Assembly: GCA_965247055.1 (NCBI GenBank)
Contig: CBDFGE010000006.1
Coordinates: forward strand, 682,001 to 746,000
DNA length: 64,000 nucleotides
Origin: CBDFGE01 sp965247055
Lineage (GTDB): Bacteria; Chloroflexota; Dehalococcoidia; Lucifugimonadales; JAGWBF01
Direction of reading: 5' to 3'
Positions 44,572-53,297 of this stretch are shown here, in pieces. Numbering within the stretch: position 1 is the stretch's first letter; each line of letters opens with the position of its first letter. Made by a program: the position numbers and the translations under genes. Under the pieces are notes generated by a model. It was not told where the DNA came from. It ran no database searches and was given only the letters and a program-made list of their open reading frames with translations.

Positions 44572-44814
44572 TCAGTAGGCGCCCCTCAGGGGCCTTGAGG
44601 ACCCCCTGACCACGGGCACCTCTCCCCGGCCTACGTACTCCAGTATTGCCAGAGCGTTGCGCGTCGTCCGAGACAGGGAGGCGTTGCCTCCCACCGTGGT
44701 AATCCCCACAACATGCATACCCCTGTGTCTGTGCCGCCCCAAGGCCATGAGCAGCGCTATTGCGTCATCCGTCCCTGGGTCCGTGTCTATTATCAGCCTC
44801 TTGGGACTGGCCAT
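44572..44814 (-). pseudogene. Inosine-uridine nucleoside hydrolase remnant (N-terminal part)
   Basis: 80 residues from ATG 44814. The calcium-binding motif DTDPGTDDAIALLMAL and VGITTVGGNASL of the IUNH family are intact, but the frame stops at TGA after PLRGAY where family members continue some 220 residues. Just after it, in another frame, ERFFEVFYGSLGC then stop resembles the end of an unrelated protein. This looks like a deletion joining two broken genes. The TGA is not at a conserved Cys, so Sec is unlikely. Confidence 0.7.
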
Positions 44815-44990
44815 TGGGCCTCCTGGGCATGGCCGGGTTAGGCCCGGCGGACCCGGCGTCCCCCAACCTGCGATGCGGCCCCAGGATACCAAGCCCAGGG
44901 ACGGGACCCATATCGGCCCAGGGCGGCGGGACATCACTCATCCGGTGCGGGTCGGGTAGGGAGCCGGGGCCTTGGCCTGCTGTCAGCGGT

Positions 44991-45965
44991 TTACCAGCCT
45001 GTACTTCCCCCAAGAAAGGCGGATGCCAGCGCCTCCTCAGACGTGTAGAAGAAGCGGAAGCCCGTCGCTTCCTTGAGTTTGTCCGTGCTCAGTATTATGG
45101 GATGGCGGACAAAGTCCAGACCTGCGGCGGGGGCGTCCTTCTGTATGCCCAGGTTCCAGGCCATCTGCACCATCGGGTAGGCCACGACGGGCGGAAGGAA
45201 TATCAGCTTGCTGTGACAGAGACGCGCCATCTGGGAGTAACGGACGACCCCCTCTCCGGCGACGTTGAAGGTGCCGGGGCGGGCATCCATGATCAGGAGA
45301 CGGAAGACCTTCGCCAGGTCATCCTCGTGTACGAACTGCAACGGCGGATCGTGGCCCCACACCCCGACCAGCAACGGCCTTGAAGAGGCCCGAGTCACGT
45401 AGTTGTCCGCCCCCGGACCCATGACCACACAGGAACGAAGGACCGTGACACTCACCTCGGGATTGTCCCCGGCGAACTGTTGCACCTCCGACTCACACTG
45501 CGCTTTATCGTAGGAGTACTGGAAGCCGCGGGAGGGACGGATGCCTACATCCTCTGTTATAGGCACCGGGCTGTCCCTGTGGGCCCCGTAAACCGTGTGG
45601 GAGCTGAGGTAGATCAGGTTCTTGACTCCGGCGGCGCGACAGGCGTGGAGCACGCTTTGCACACCCTTCAGATTGGCCTGGCGTATGCTCTCCCTTTCCC
45701 TTCGACTACGGCCGGGCCTCATGATAGAGGCCAGGTGCACCACCGTGTTGACCCCATGTTCATGGAAGGTGCCGTCCAGGGGCTCGGTAACGTCTATCCT
45801 TTCCGAGGCGCAGTTGTGGAAGGGCACCGGCATGGGTCTCGTATCTATGGCTACCACCCTCTCCAACTGCTCCTCCGCCTCAAGTTCCTGGAGCAGACGC
45901 GAGCCTATGTAGCCCGAGGCACCGGTGACGGCAACCACCTGATAACGGTTATTCGGGCTTCGCAT
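44991..45965 (-). CDS. NAD-dependent epimerase/dehydratase
   Basis: 324-residue extended SDR. VTGASGYIGSRLL at the N-terminus binds NAD; catalytic Ser in YLSSHTVYG and Tyr-x3-Lys in YSYDKAQCE. Substrate, probably a nucleotide sugar, is unknown. Start ATG 45965 is chosen over the upstream ORF extension and overlaps the preceding gene by 17 bp, so translation is coupled. Confidence 0.88.
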   Translation of the reverse strand: MRSPNNRYQVVAVTGASGYIGSRLLQELEAEEQLERVVAIDTRPMPVPFHNCASERIDVTEPLDGTFHEHGVNTVVHLASIMRPGRSRRERESIRQANLKGVQSVLHACRAAGVKNLIYLSSHTVYGAHRDSPVPITEDVGIRPSRGFQYSYDKAQCESEVQQFAGDNPEVSVTVLRSCVVMGPGADNYVTRASSRPLLVGVWGHDPPLQFVHEDDLAKVFRLLIMDARPGTFNVAGEGVVRYSQMARLCHSKLIFLPPVVAYPMVQMAWNLGIQKDAPAAGLDFVRHPIILSTDKLKEATGFRFFYTSEEALASAFLGGSTGW

Positions 45966-46329
45966 CGGAAGGCACGTCCGTAAAATCGAATTGCAGCATC
46001 CCAAGGCCCGGGACCTCGAACTTCATGCCGATCCGGTGAGGCTCGCCGCTCAGGGTTGCTCCCACGACAATTATAGTGGTGGCTCTGTTCAGGTCCAGGG
46101 TGAAGGGAACCTTATTGGAAACCTCGGAAAAGGGGGTCCGCAACCCGTCCACCGAAAAGAAGCAGCTCTCCGTGGGGACCACCTGGCCGTCCACGGTCAC
46201 GGGGAGGAGCTTTCGGGCATAGCCGGCTCCCAGGGTATTCAGGAGCTGGAACTGCACGCCCTCCTGCGTGTTACGCAAGCTCCCTCTGACGTAGAGCTTT
46301 CGCAGCAGGAAACTTGGAACCGTCACCAT
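45949..46329 (-). CDS. Conserved hypothetical protein
   Basis: 126 residues from ATG 46329 (GGGGGAG upstream). Begins MVTVPSFLLRKLYVRGSLRN; beta-rich, with ESCFFSVDG and FEVPGLGMLQFDF. Similar short proteins are known to me from genomes where they are sometimes labelled HMG-CoA reductase without support; no catalytic motif is evident. It lies directly between the aldolase and epimerase genes with coupled overlaps or 1-2 bp spacing, so it belongs to that operon. Confidence 0.65.
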   Translation of the reverse strand: MVTVPSFLLRKLYVRGSLRNTQEGVQFQLLNTLGAGYARKLLPVTVDGQVVPTESCFFSVDGLRTPFSEVSNKVPFTLDLNRATTIIVVGATLSGEPHRIGMKFEVPGLGMLQFDFTDVPSDAKPE

Positions 46330-46330
46330 C

Positions 46331-47053
46331 TCAGCTCCCCCTATTACCATAATCGCAGTCGCCCTTCGATCCCGCCGCCCTCTGCATCCGGAACAGCTCC
46401 TCTTCGATGCTAATGATCTCCGGCGGCAGGGCGGTAGGTCTACCTAGGAGCGAGGAGTACACGAAAATCTGGGCCACCCGCTCCACCAGCTGACACACCT
46501 CGAGGGCCTCCCTGGGAGTCCGGCCCACACCCACAAGTCCGTGGTTCCTCAGGAGCACGGCTGTGCGGTCGCCCAGGGCCCGGCAGGCCCGCTCGGCCAG
46601 CTCCTCTGTGGTGGGGAAAGCGTACTCGGCAACCCTAACCGGGCCTCCGACCTTGACCACCATCTCGTCCACCACGGGGAAAATTTCCAGCCCGGCCACC
46701 GCACACACCGAAGCATACACCGAATGCGTGTGCATCACGGCCCTAACATCCCCCCTCGTCCTGTACAACCGAAGGTGCAGGGCGGTCTCGGTGGATGGGG
46801 CCAGATCCCCCTGCACCGTATCCCCCTCCAGGTCGATGACGACAAGATCGGCAGGGTCCATCTCCGCGTAGGGCCGCCCCGCTGGAGTAATCAGGACGAG
46901 ACCCTGGTCGCGGGCGCCCGAGAGTCTCAAACTCGCGTTGCCGCTGGAGCCCATCACCAGCCCCTCCTTGACCATCTCCCTGGTCACCTCCCAGAGGGTC
47001 CTCCTCTCCGGGTCCCACCGCCCCGCCGGGTCCCCGCGGCGTGGCCCGCTCAC
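46331..47053 (-). CDS. Class II aldolase/adducin family protein (fuculose-phosphate aldolase-like)
   Basis: About 240 residues from GTG 47053, chosen for the GAGGAGGCCGAG site; upstream ATG 47152 lies inside the kinase gene. Motifs: GNASLRL near 31, zinc His in MHTHSVYAS near 105 and LLRNHGLVGVG near 170. Such enzymes do retro-aldol cleavage of sugar phosphates or act as epimerases. With the upstream kinase and 2-hydroxyacid dehydrogenase genes it likely forms a catabolic route oxidise-phosphorylate-cleave for a sugar acid. Confidence 0.85.
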   Translation of the reverse strand: MSGPRRGDPAGRWDPERRTLWEVTREMVKEGLVMGSSGNASLRLSGARDQGLVLITPAGRPYAEMDPADLVVIDLEGDTVQGDLAPSTETALHLRLYRTRGDVRAVMHTHSVYASVCAVAGLEIFPVVDEMVVKVGGPVRVAEYAFPTTEELAERACRALGDRTAVLLRNHGLVGVGRTPREALEVCQLVERVAQIFVYSSLLGRPTALPPEIISIEEELFRMQRAAGSKGDCDYGNRGS

Positions 47054-47063
47054 CTCGGCCTCC

Positions 47064-48557
47064 TCAGTCCCATTCCAGACGCCTGTACAGCTGCAGCCAT
47101 CGCTCATAGCGCTCCTGATGCTGGGCGAGCTGGCTGGGGTCTCCTGGCTCAATCTCCTCGTAGCTATCGCATGCCAGCTCCACTACCTGGGAGAGGTTCA
47201 TCTCAGGCTGGGCACGGGCGGCGGCCACCAGGGCGGCGCCCCGGGCGCTCACCTGGGGTATCAGGTGGCGGCGCACGGGAATGCCCAGGACGCCGGCCAG
47301 GGTCTCGGCCAGGGTTCTGCTCCGCGCCATACCTCCCCCCACGTGCAGGAGCTGTGGGTCCAGCACGGTCACCGCCCGGAGTATACCGACGTTGGCCCTG
47401 ACGCTGTAAGCGATGTTTTCGAGGGCCGCGCGGAGAAGCTGTCCCCGGTTGGTCTCCTGGAAGCTCAATGGGGTGGGGAACAGCAGCCCACCCAATCTCA
47501 GGCCCGCTTTCTGGGCGCTGACCGGCCCTGGGCCAAGGAAGGCCACCAGGCCGTCTGGCTCCGCCGGGGACTGCTGGGCAAGCTGCTCCGCTGTCTCGAA
47601 GGAGACATCAGGTCCCAGGAGCGTGTCCTTGAGCCACCGGTAGGCATTGCCGGCGTCTCCTAGATTCGCCTCCGCCACCCAGGAGCCGTCCTGATAACAG
47701 CCTACCCAAGTGCGCATCTCCTCGTCGAAGCACGGTCCCGATGTGATGACCTGTAGTGCGCCGCTCCAACCCATTACCGCCCCCAGGTCGCCTTCCCTCG
47801 TCAGGCCCATACCCAGCAGTCCGCATTGGGTATCCGGGCCTGCGACTACGACGCGTATCCCCTCCTCAAGGCCCAAGCTACGTGCCACGGCGGGGCTGAG
47901 CTCCGCCCACCCATTGCCCTCCGGCGGCAGCGGCGGGAGCATCGACGGGAGCACTCCCAGCCCGCCTATCAGGTCAAGGCACCTTGTCTTTCGCCTTATA
48001 TCCAGCAGCCCTGCCTCCCCGTCCAGGGCGGGATCGGCCAGCGGCACGCCCGTAAGCCTGTAGGCCACCCAGCACGCTATGGTAAGCACCGTTCTGGTCT
48101 GGCTGTAGAGAGAAGCCCGGTGATTACGAAACCATCGCAGCCGGGCCGGCACCATCATCATGGAGGGGAAATGGCCGGTGGTACGGTAAAGCGTTTCGCC
48201 AAGCTCCTCGTCCATGGCCGCCCCTTCGAAGGTGGCACGTAGGTCCACGTTGGGGCCCGCGTATATCTCCCGTCCGGCGTGGTCCAGGAACACTACTCCC
48301 TGACGCTGGCTGGTGACCCCGATGCTACCAATGTCCCCGGGCCTTATGCCACTGGATTTCAGCAGCCCCGTTATGAGGTCGAACAGTCCGTTCATCACCT
48401 CTTCTGGACTGAACTCCCGCGCCAGGGAAGGGCAGCCGGGGGGTACGTGGTAGTGCATGGGAGCGCTGGCCGAGGCTATGGGGACGCCCCGGGGACCGGC
48501 CAGCAAGGCGTGGAGGGCTCCGGTGCCCACGTCCAGGGCCAGGATGTAGCTACCCAC
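47064..48557 (-). CDS. FGGY family carbohydrate kinase
   Basis: 497 residues. YILALDVGTGALHALLAGP is the first phosphate loop; GVTSQRQGVVFLDHAGREIY near 85, GPDTQCGLLGMGL near 255 and LLHVGGGMARSRTLAETLAG near 435 are family features. Substrate class (xylulose, gluconate, erythrulose and others) cannot be read. GTG start at 48557 overlaps the end of the dehydrogenase gene by 8 bp. Confidence 0.88.
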   Translation of the reverse strand: MGSYILALDVGTGALHALLAGPRGVPIASASAPMHYHVPPGCPSLAREFSPEEVMNGLFDLITGLLKSSGIRPGDIGSIGVTSQRQGVVFLDHAGREIYAGPNVDLRATFEGAAMDEELGETLYRTTGHFPSMMMVPARLRWFRNHRASLYSQTRTVLTIACWVAYRLTGVPLADPALDGEAGLLDIRRKTRCLDLIGGLGVLPSMLPPLPPEGNGWAELSPAVARSLGLEEGIRVVVAGPDTQCGLLGMGLTREGDLGAVMGWSGALQVITSGPCFDEEMRTWVGCYQDGSWVAEANLGDAGNAYRWLKDTLLGPDVSFETAEQLAQQSPAEPDGLVAFLGPGPVSAQKAGLRLGGLLFPTPLSFQETNRGQLLRAALENIAYSVRANVGILRAVTVLDPQLLHVGGGMARSRTLAETLAGVLGIPVRRHLIPQVSARGAALVAAARAQPEMNLSQVVELACDSYEEIEPGDPSQLAQHQERYERWLQLYRRLEWD

Positions 48558-49551
48558 GGCGCTTCCAGACTTCGCGATTTACAAGCCACCGGGGCCTCTG
48601 ACCACGGAGGAACCGGCCTATCTCCTCTACCATGAGCCACGACTGGCGCATCACCGTCCCGTCCGTGGCCCCTCCGATGTGGGGCGTGAGGATAACGGTG
48701 TCCAGCTTCAGCAAGGGGCTGGTCGGCACGATGGGATGGGTCCTGTGGACATCCAGGGCGGCTCCCGCAATATGGCCCGACTCGAGGTGCTTTACCAGGG
48801 CTGTCTCGTCGATTACGGCGTGGGACGCCGTGTTTACGATGTAGGACCCTTGCTTCATCAGCCCCAGCCGGCCCTCGTCCAAGAGGCCCTCCGCCGGAGG
48901 CTCGGCAGACGTGTGAACGGATAGGAAGTCCGAGGCGCGAAGCACATCGTCCAGGGACGTTAGCTGGGCGCCCGCCACCTTCCTTCCCTCTGTACTGACC
49001 CAGGGGTCGTAAGCAAGGACGCGCATGCCGAAGCCCCTGGCAATCCTGGACACGGAGCGGCCGATGGAGCCCAGACCAACTAAGCCCAGGGTTTTCCCAC
49101 TGAGCTCGATCCCACCCATGGAAACGTAGGGCTCTACCGGGCTCTCCCATCCGCCGCCCTTAACGTAGCCGTTTAGCCGGTGAATGCCTCTGGCCAGGCA
49201 GAGCATGAGCACTATTGTAAGCTCAGCCACCCCCTGGGTGTTCCTGCCCGGGGCGTTCACCACGGCCACCCCATGGTTGGTGGCCGCCTTCACGTCCACG
49301 TGGTTCAGGCCATTCCGGCAGATGCCAAGAAACCTGAGGGGGCTCGAACGCCGGAACACCTCTTCGAATATGAAATCGGCCTCGGTTATTAGTACGCTCA
49401 CGTTTTCGGCGTCGATACGGGCGCAGAGCTCTTCGGAGGAGTAGAGCCTGCGGGTGTCCGTCCAGCTCTCGTAGGTGACGGGCAGCATCCGTCCCAGCGC
49501 CGCGAGGGCGTCTTGCGCAAAGGGCGCCAGGACTAATGCCCTTTCAGTCAA
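48550..49551 (-). CDS. D-isomer-specific 2-hydroxyacid dehydrogenase
   Basis: 333 residues. Rossmann motif GLVGLGSIGRSVSRIA near 152, the Arg of the active site expected in VNTASHAVIDETALVKHL, Glu near 260 and His in TPHIGGATDGT near 287. It oxidises or reduces a 2-hydroxy/2-keto acid with NAD(P). First gene of the dehydrogenase-kinase-aldolase set. It starts 30 bp after the phytoene synthase-like gene, so the hopanoid operon may read into it. Confidence 0.9.
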   Translation of the reverse strand: MTERALVLAPFAQDALAALGRMLPVTYESWTDTRRLYSSEELCARIDAENVSVLITEADFIFEEVFRRSSPLRFLGICRNGLNHVDVKAATNHGVAVVNAPGRNTQGVAELTIVLMLCLARGIHRLNGYVKGGGWESPVEPYVSMGGIELSGKTLGLVGLGSIGRSVSRIARGFGMRVLAYDPWVSTEGRKVAGAQLTSLDDVLRASDFLSVHTSAEPPAEGLLDEGRLGLMKQGSYIVNTASHAVIDETALVKHLESGHIAGAALDVHRTHPIVPTSPLLKLDTVILTPHIGGATDGTVMRQSWLMVEEIGRFLRGQRPRWLVNREVWKRRG

Positions 49552-49581
49552 CGAATCTCCTGTGGTAGAGGCCGACCCGGC

Positions 49582-50460
49582 TCAGCTAGCTCGCAGCCGG
49601 GCACCCATCGGAAGCACGCTCTTCATCCAGGTCCGGGCGGTCACCAGGTATTTTTCCCGCCTGGTCAGGCTCACCCGCCCGTCGAAAACGTTGAAACCCT
49701 TATCTTCGATTCTGTCCAGGATATGGCTGTATATCTGCCCCAGCACCGCCGGGCACGCCCGGGACCGGGCCGACAGCAGTGGGAGCAGCCCGTAACCGCT
49801 GTCAAAATAGCGCCTGGCTCTCGCCGCCTGCAACTTCATCAGGAGCTGGAACGGCTCATTTACGACTCCGGCCTGGAGCTCTTCCACCGAGTAACCAGAG
49901 TCCCTTATCTCATCCAGAGGCAGGTAGATACGGTCCCGATCCAGGTCCTCTCTTATATCCCTCATGATATTGGTGAGTTGCATCGCCAGACCCAGGTCCA
50001 CCGCGTACTGCTCCGCCCTGGGATTGGAGTAGCCAAAGACTTTTATGCAGATGAGCCCAACCACCGAGGCTACGCTGTAACAGTAAGCCCGGAGCTCCTG
50101 GAAGTCCTGGTACCGGGTTTTGGTGAGGTCCGTCTCCACTCCCGTGACTACCTGCTCGTAGTAATGGTCCGGTATCTCGAAGGTCCGGGCTGCATCAGCG
50201 AGGGCGGTGAATATGGGCCCCTCGGGATGGCCGGAGTAGGCCGAGGATAACCTGCCCCGGACATCGCCCAGGAGGTCGAGCTTTTGGGCCACGGAGACAT
50301 CGGCGTCGGCGGCGTCGTCACATATGCGGCAGAAGGCGTAGGCCGCGTAGATGGCCTTCCGCTTTTGAGGGGGGAGGGTGATGAAGGCGTAGTAAAAATT
50401 CTTCGCCTCTCTTCGGGTGATCAGGCGACATTGCTCGTATGCCAGGTCGAGGTCGCTCAT
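49582..50460 (-). CDS. Squalene/phytoene synthase family protein
   Basis: 292 residues. Both Asp-rich motifs are present: CRICDDAADAD near 47 and NIMRDIREDLDRDRIYLP near 165, with YCYSVASVVG between. Head-to-head condensation of farnesyl or geranylgeranyl diphosphate. Because it is in a hopanoid cluster it probably makes squalene, or presqualene/hydroxysqualene as HpnD/HpnC; only one such gene is present here, so a full HpnCDE route is not seen. ATG 50460. Confidence 0.85.
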   Translation of the reverse strand: MSDLDLAYEQCRLITRREAKNFYYAFITLPPQKRKAIYAAYAFCRICDDAADADVSVAQKLDLLGDVRGRLSSAYSGHPEGPIFTALADAARTFEIPDHYYEQVVTGVETDLTKTRYQDFQELRAYCYSVASVVGLICIKVFGYSNPRAEQYAVDLGLAMQLTNIMRDIREDLDRDRIYLPLDEIRDSGYSVEELQAGVVNEPFQLLMKLQAARARRYFDSGYGLLPLLSARSRACPAVLGQIYSHILDRIEDKGFNVFDGRVSLTRREKYLVTARTWMKSVLPMGARLRAS

Positions 50461-50608
50461 CCCACATCCCCGGATGTTCTATCGCTGCTGTCCTGCTCCA
50501 TAACGTTGAGAAAGGTTCATAATACTGGGGCTGGAATCCCATGGACTGAGGTGACACCGTTTCGAGGCGGCTCACCGGTACTTCCTAGAGGGGGTCCCTC
50601 CACCCCCC

Positions 50609-51052
50609 TTACGTCCCCACCACCTGGACCACCACCTCCCTGGGACGCGGGCGGTCTAGCTCTATCATGAAGACGCTCTGCCACTTGCCCAGCTGCACCG
50701 CACCCTCGACGATGGGTATGGTCTCGCTGGTGCCCAACAAGAGGTGCTGACAATGGGCGTGGCCGTTGGGGCACTCGTCCTCCGTCATGTTCACGGTCCG
50801 GATGGTGAAATCGTTGTGCCTGTAGTTCCCATTCCGAGGGGACATGCGTTCCAGAAACTGCTCCATGTCCTGGAGGAGAAGGGGCTCGTTCTCATTTATC
50901 TTTATGGCTGCGGTGGTATGCCTGGAGTAGACCACCACGGAGCCATGCCCCACGTTAGCTTCCGCCACGCACTGACGGACCAGCTGGGTGAGGTCTACGA
51001 ATTCCGGAGCTCTCGTGCTCTCTACCCTGAGACGGTAGGCCCGGACTTTCAT
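50609..51052 (-). CDS. YjbQ/UPF0047 family protein (secondary thiamine-phosphate synthase)
   Basis: 147 residues. Family motifs: VVYSRHTTAAIKINENEPLLL near 40, DECPNGHAHCQHLLLGTSE near 95 and GKWQSVFMIELDRPRPRE near the end. YjbQ has weak thiamine-phosphate synthase activity in E. coli; its true role is uncertain. It lies inside the hopanoid gene run. ATG 51052 gives the family length. Confidence 0.88.
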   Translation of the reverse strand: MKVRAYRLRVESTRAPEFVDLTQLVRQCVAEANVGHGSVVVYSRHTTAAIKINENEPLLLQDMEQFLERMSPRNGNYRHNDFTIRTVNMTEDECPNGHAHCQHLLLGTSETIPIVEGAVQLGKWQSVFMIELDRPRPREVVVQVVGT

Positions 51053-51140
51053 AGTGCCCACCTGCTCGCCCAGTTTCTCCGGGCTCTCGGGCCGACCTCT
51101 GGCAAGGCCTGGTGGCCCATCGCGCCGCCAGGTCGGGGTC

Positions 51141-53279
51141 TTACCCACTGTTTCCGTGTTCGCCTCTGGCACAACTCGGTCGTCCATGGTTCACATCCTT
51201 TCCGCTGGGCAAAAGACCCAACCTACGCTCGGGTCCCGGCGAACTCCGGCCATCCGGCCGCCAGGCCCCAAGGTAGGGCCGGCCTTCTAGCCTCAGGTAT
51301 CTTCCCAGTGCCATCGGGGGCCAGCAGTTGCGGTACATATGGTAGTTGATCATGAAGCCGGCGGACATCTCCAGCCCCTGGTAGCCACGCTCACCTGGCT
51401 CAGGGAACCGCTTCAGCCTCTTGCCGGCCCCGTAACCCGGGAATCCAGTCCCGGTGAAGTAAGGTTCGTCCCAGGAGCCGTCCTCCCGCTGGGTCTCCAC
51501 CAGGTAGCGTATCCCCTTCTCGGTCGCCGGATTGAGCGCCTCCCCGGCCGATAATAAGGCCATGAGCGCCCAAGCGGTCTGGGAAGGGGTGCTGGGGCCC
51601 CTCCCCATGAGGGAGGGGTCGACATATGAGCCGCAGCCTTCGCCCCAGCCTCCATCCCCGTTCTGGTGGTCCAGGAGCCACTCCACCGCCCTTCGTACCC
51701 AGGGCGCGTGCATGTCCTCCCCGATCGCCTCCAGGGCAGGGAGGACAGCCCCAGTGCCGTAGATGTAGTTGACCCCCCACCGGCCGAACCAGGGGCCTTC
51801 GGCCTCTTGCTCCCGCCTCAGATACTCGTAGGCACGCTGCACGGGAGGGGACTGCTTCGTGTATCCCAGCTTACCCAGCATCTCCACCACGTGGGCGGTG
51901 ACGTCGGCGCTGGGCGGGTCCAACGCCTCGCCGAAGTCGCTGAAGGGAATCCTGGTGAGAAGGCTTCTGGTGTTGTCCTTGTCAAAGGCCCCCCAGCCAC
52001 CATCCTTGCTCTGCATACTCAGGACCCAATGGACCCCCCTGCCAATGGCTTCGGCTCTTGCTTCGTCGTCAAGACCGTCCAGGCGGGCCCCGTTCAGGGC
52101 CATGACGACCTCAGCCACGTCGTCGATGTCCGGATAGATGTCGTTGTGGAACTCGAAGGCCCAACCCCCCGGGGGTGTCCTCTTATTCTTCACCTGCCAG
52201 TCTCCCCCGGTCAGCACCTGCTCCTTCACCAGCCAGCGGGTAGCCCTTTGAATGGCGGGATGGTCGGGCCGCATCCCCGAGTCCAGAAGCCCTATCTGCA
52301 CAAGGCCGGTGTCCCATACGGGAGAGAGGCAAGCCTGGACCCGCCAGGTGTCTCCCTCTTCGACGGCGAACTCCTCGAACCCCTGCATGCCCTTCCTCAT
52401 CACCGGGTGTTCCATGGAGTAGCCCAAGTGTTTCAGGGCGATCAGGGAGTATACCCAGGGAGGCTGTATTCCCCCCCAGGAGCCGTCGGCCTCCTGATGG
52501 GATTCTATCCACTGGACGGCCTTCCGGATAGCCCTTTTGCGCCATGGTTTAACCGGCATCCTCTGGTACATACGAAGGAGCCTGTCTGCCACGTGAAAGA
52601 CCCGGCTCCATCCCAGGAGGCCTTCCGGTGCCGGGAGGCAGTAGTCGGTCTGCTCCCTGGGGGCCGGGTAGAGCTCGTCTATGCACGCCCACCGTGGCAC
52701 GGGACGCACCGGACGCTCGGTCAGTATTATCAGCATGGGGACGATGGTGGCCCTGGCCCAGCTGGAGAACTCATAGATGCTCAGTGGGGACCAGTTGGGC
52801 AGGAGCATCAGCTCCGGCGGCATGATCGGGGTGCCCCGCCACTCCCACTGGCCGAACAGTGATAGCCAGATCTTCGTAAAGACCCGGGACCTGGGCACGC
52901 CTCCCCGGGACAGGATGAAGTCCCGCGCCTTGACCATCTCGGCCCGGTCGGCGGGAACACCCCCCAGCTTGAGGGCGAAGTAGCACTCCACTGACGTGCT
53001 CACGTCCCCCGGAGCGCCGAAGTACTGGCCCCAGGAGCTATCGTCCCGCTGCTGGCTGAGTATATAGTTGGTGAGCTTGCGCCAGCGCGCCTCATCCACC
53101 ACGCCGAGGAAGTAGGTCAGAAGCAAGTACTCCGCCTCCATCGTGGCGTTGGACTCCATCTCGCCCCACCAGTAGCCCTCGGGGTACTGGATGGACAGCA
53201 GGTAGTCGTGGGAGCGCCGGATGGTGTGCTCCACGTCCTCCAGGAAGCTCGACCTTACGCTGCTACGGACTTCGGCCAC
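51141..53279 (-). CDS. shc: Squalene-hopene cyclase
   Basis: 712 residues. Cyclises squalene to hopene/hopanol at the inner membrane. Several QW repeats are visible (QEADGSWGG, QSKDGGWGAFD, QNGDGGWGEG, QREDGSWDEPYF). The acid motif, DxDDTA in most family members, reads DIDDVAEV near residue 385, keeping the three Asp but with Val for Thr. The ending RNCWPPMALGRYL is normal, after which about 50 extra low-complexity residues follow before the stop. GTG/ATG at 53279 is 18 bp after hpnA's stop. Confidence 0.92.
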   Translation of the reverse strand: MAEVRSSVRSSFLEDVEHTIRRSHDYLLSIQYPEGYWWGEMESNATMEAEYLLLTYFLGVVDEARWRKLTNYILSQQRDDSSWGQYFGAPGDVSTSVECYFALKLGGVPADRAEMVKARDFILSRGGVPRSRVFTKIWLSLFGQWEWRGTPIMPPELMLLPNWSPLSIYEFSSWARATIVPMLIILTERPVRPVPRWACIDELYPAPREQTDYCLPAPEGLLGWSRVFHVADRLLRMYQRMPVKPWRKRAIRKAVQWIESHQEADGSWGGIQPPWVYSLIALKHLGYSMEHPVMRKGMQGFEEFAVEEGDTWRVQACLSPVWDTGLVQIGLLDSGMRPDHPAIQRATRWLVKEQVLTGGDWQVKNKRTPPGGWAFEFHNDIYPDIDDVAEVVMALNGARLDGLDDEARAEAIGRGVHWVLSMQSKDGGWGAFDKDNTRSLLTRIPFSDFGEALDPPSADVTAHVVEMLGKLGYTKQSPPVQRAYEYLRREQEAEGPWFGRWGVNYIYGTGAVLPALEAIGEDMHAPWVRRAVEWLLDHQNGDGGWGEGCGSYVDPSLMGRGPSTPSQTAWALMALLSAGEALNPATEKGIRYLVETQREDGSWDEPYFTGTGFPGYGAGKRLKRFPEPGERGYQGLEMSAGFMINYHMYRNCWPPMALGRYLRLEGRPYLGAWRPDGRSSPGPERRLGLLPSGKDVNHGRPSCARGEHGNSG

Positions 53280-53297
53280 GCTACTCCCTTGCCAACC

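Noticed and set aside
44572..44574. Selenocysteine at the TGA ending the nucleoside hydrolase remnant
   Set aside because: The position is not a conserved Cys and the codons after it do not resemble the family.
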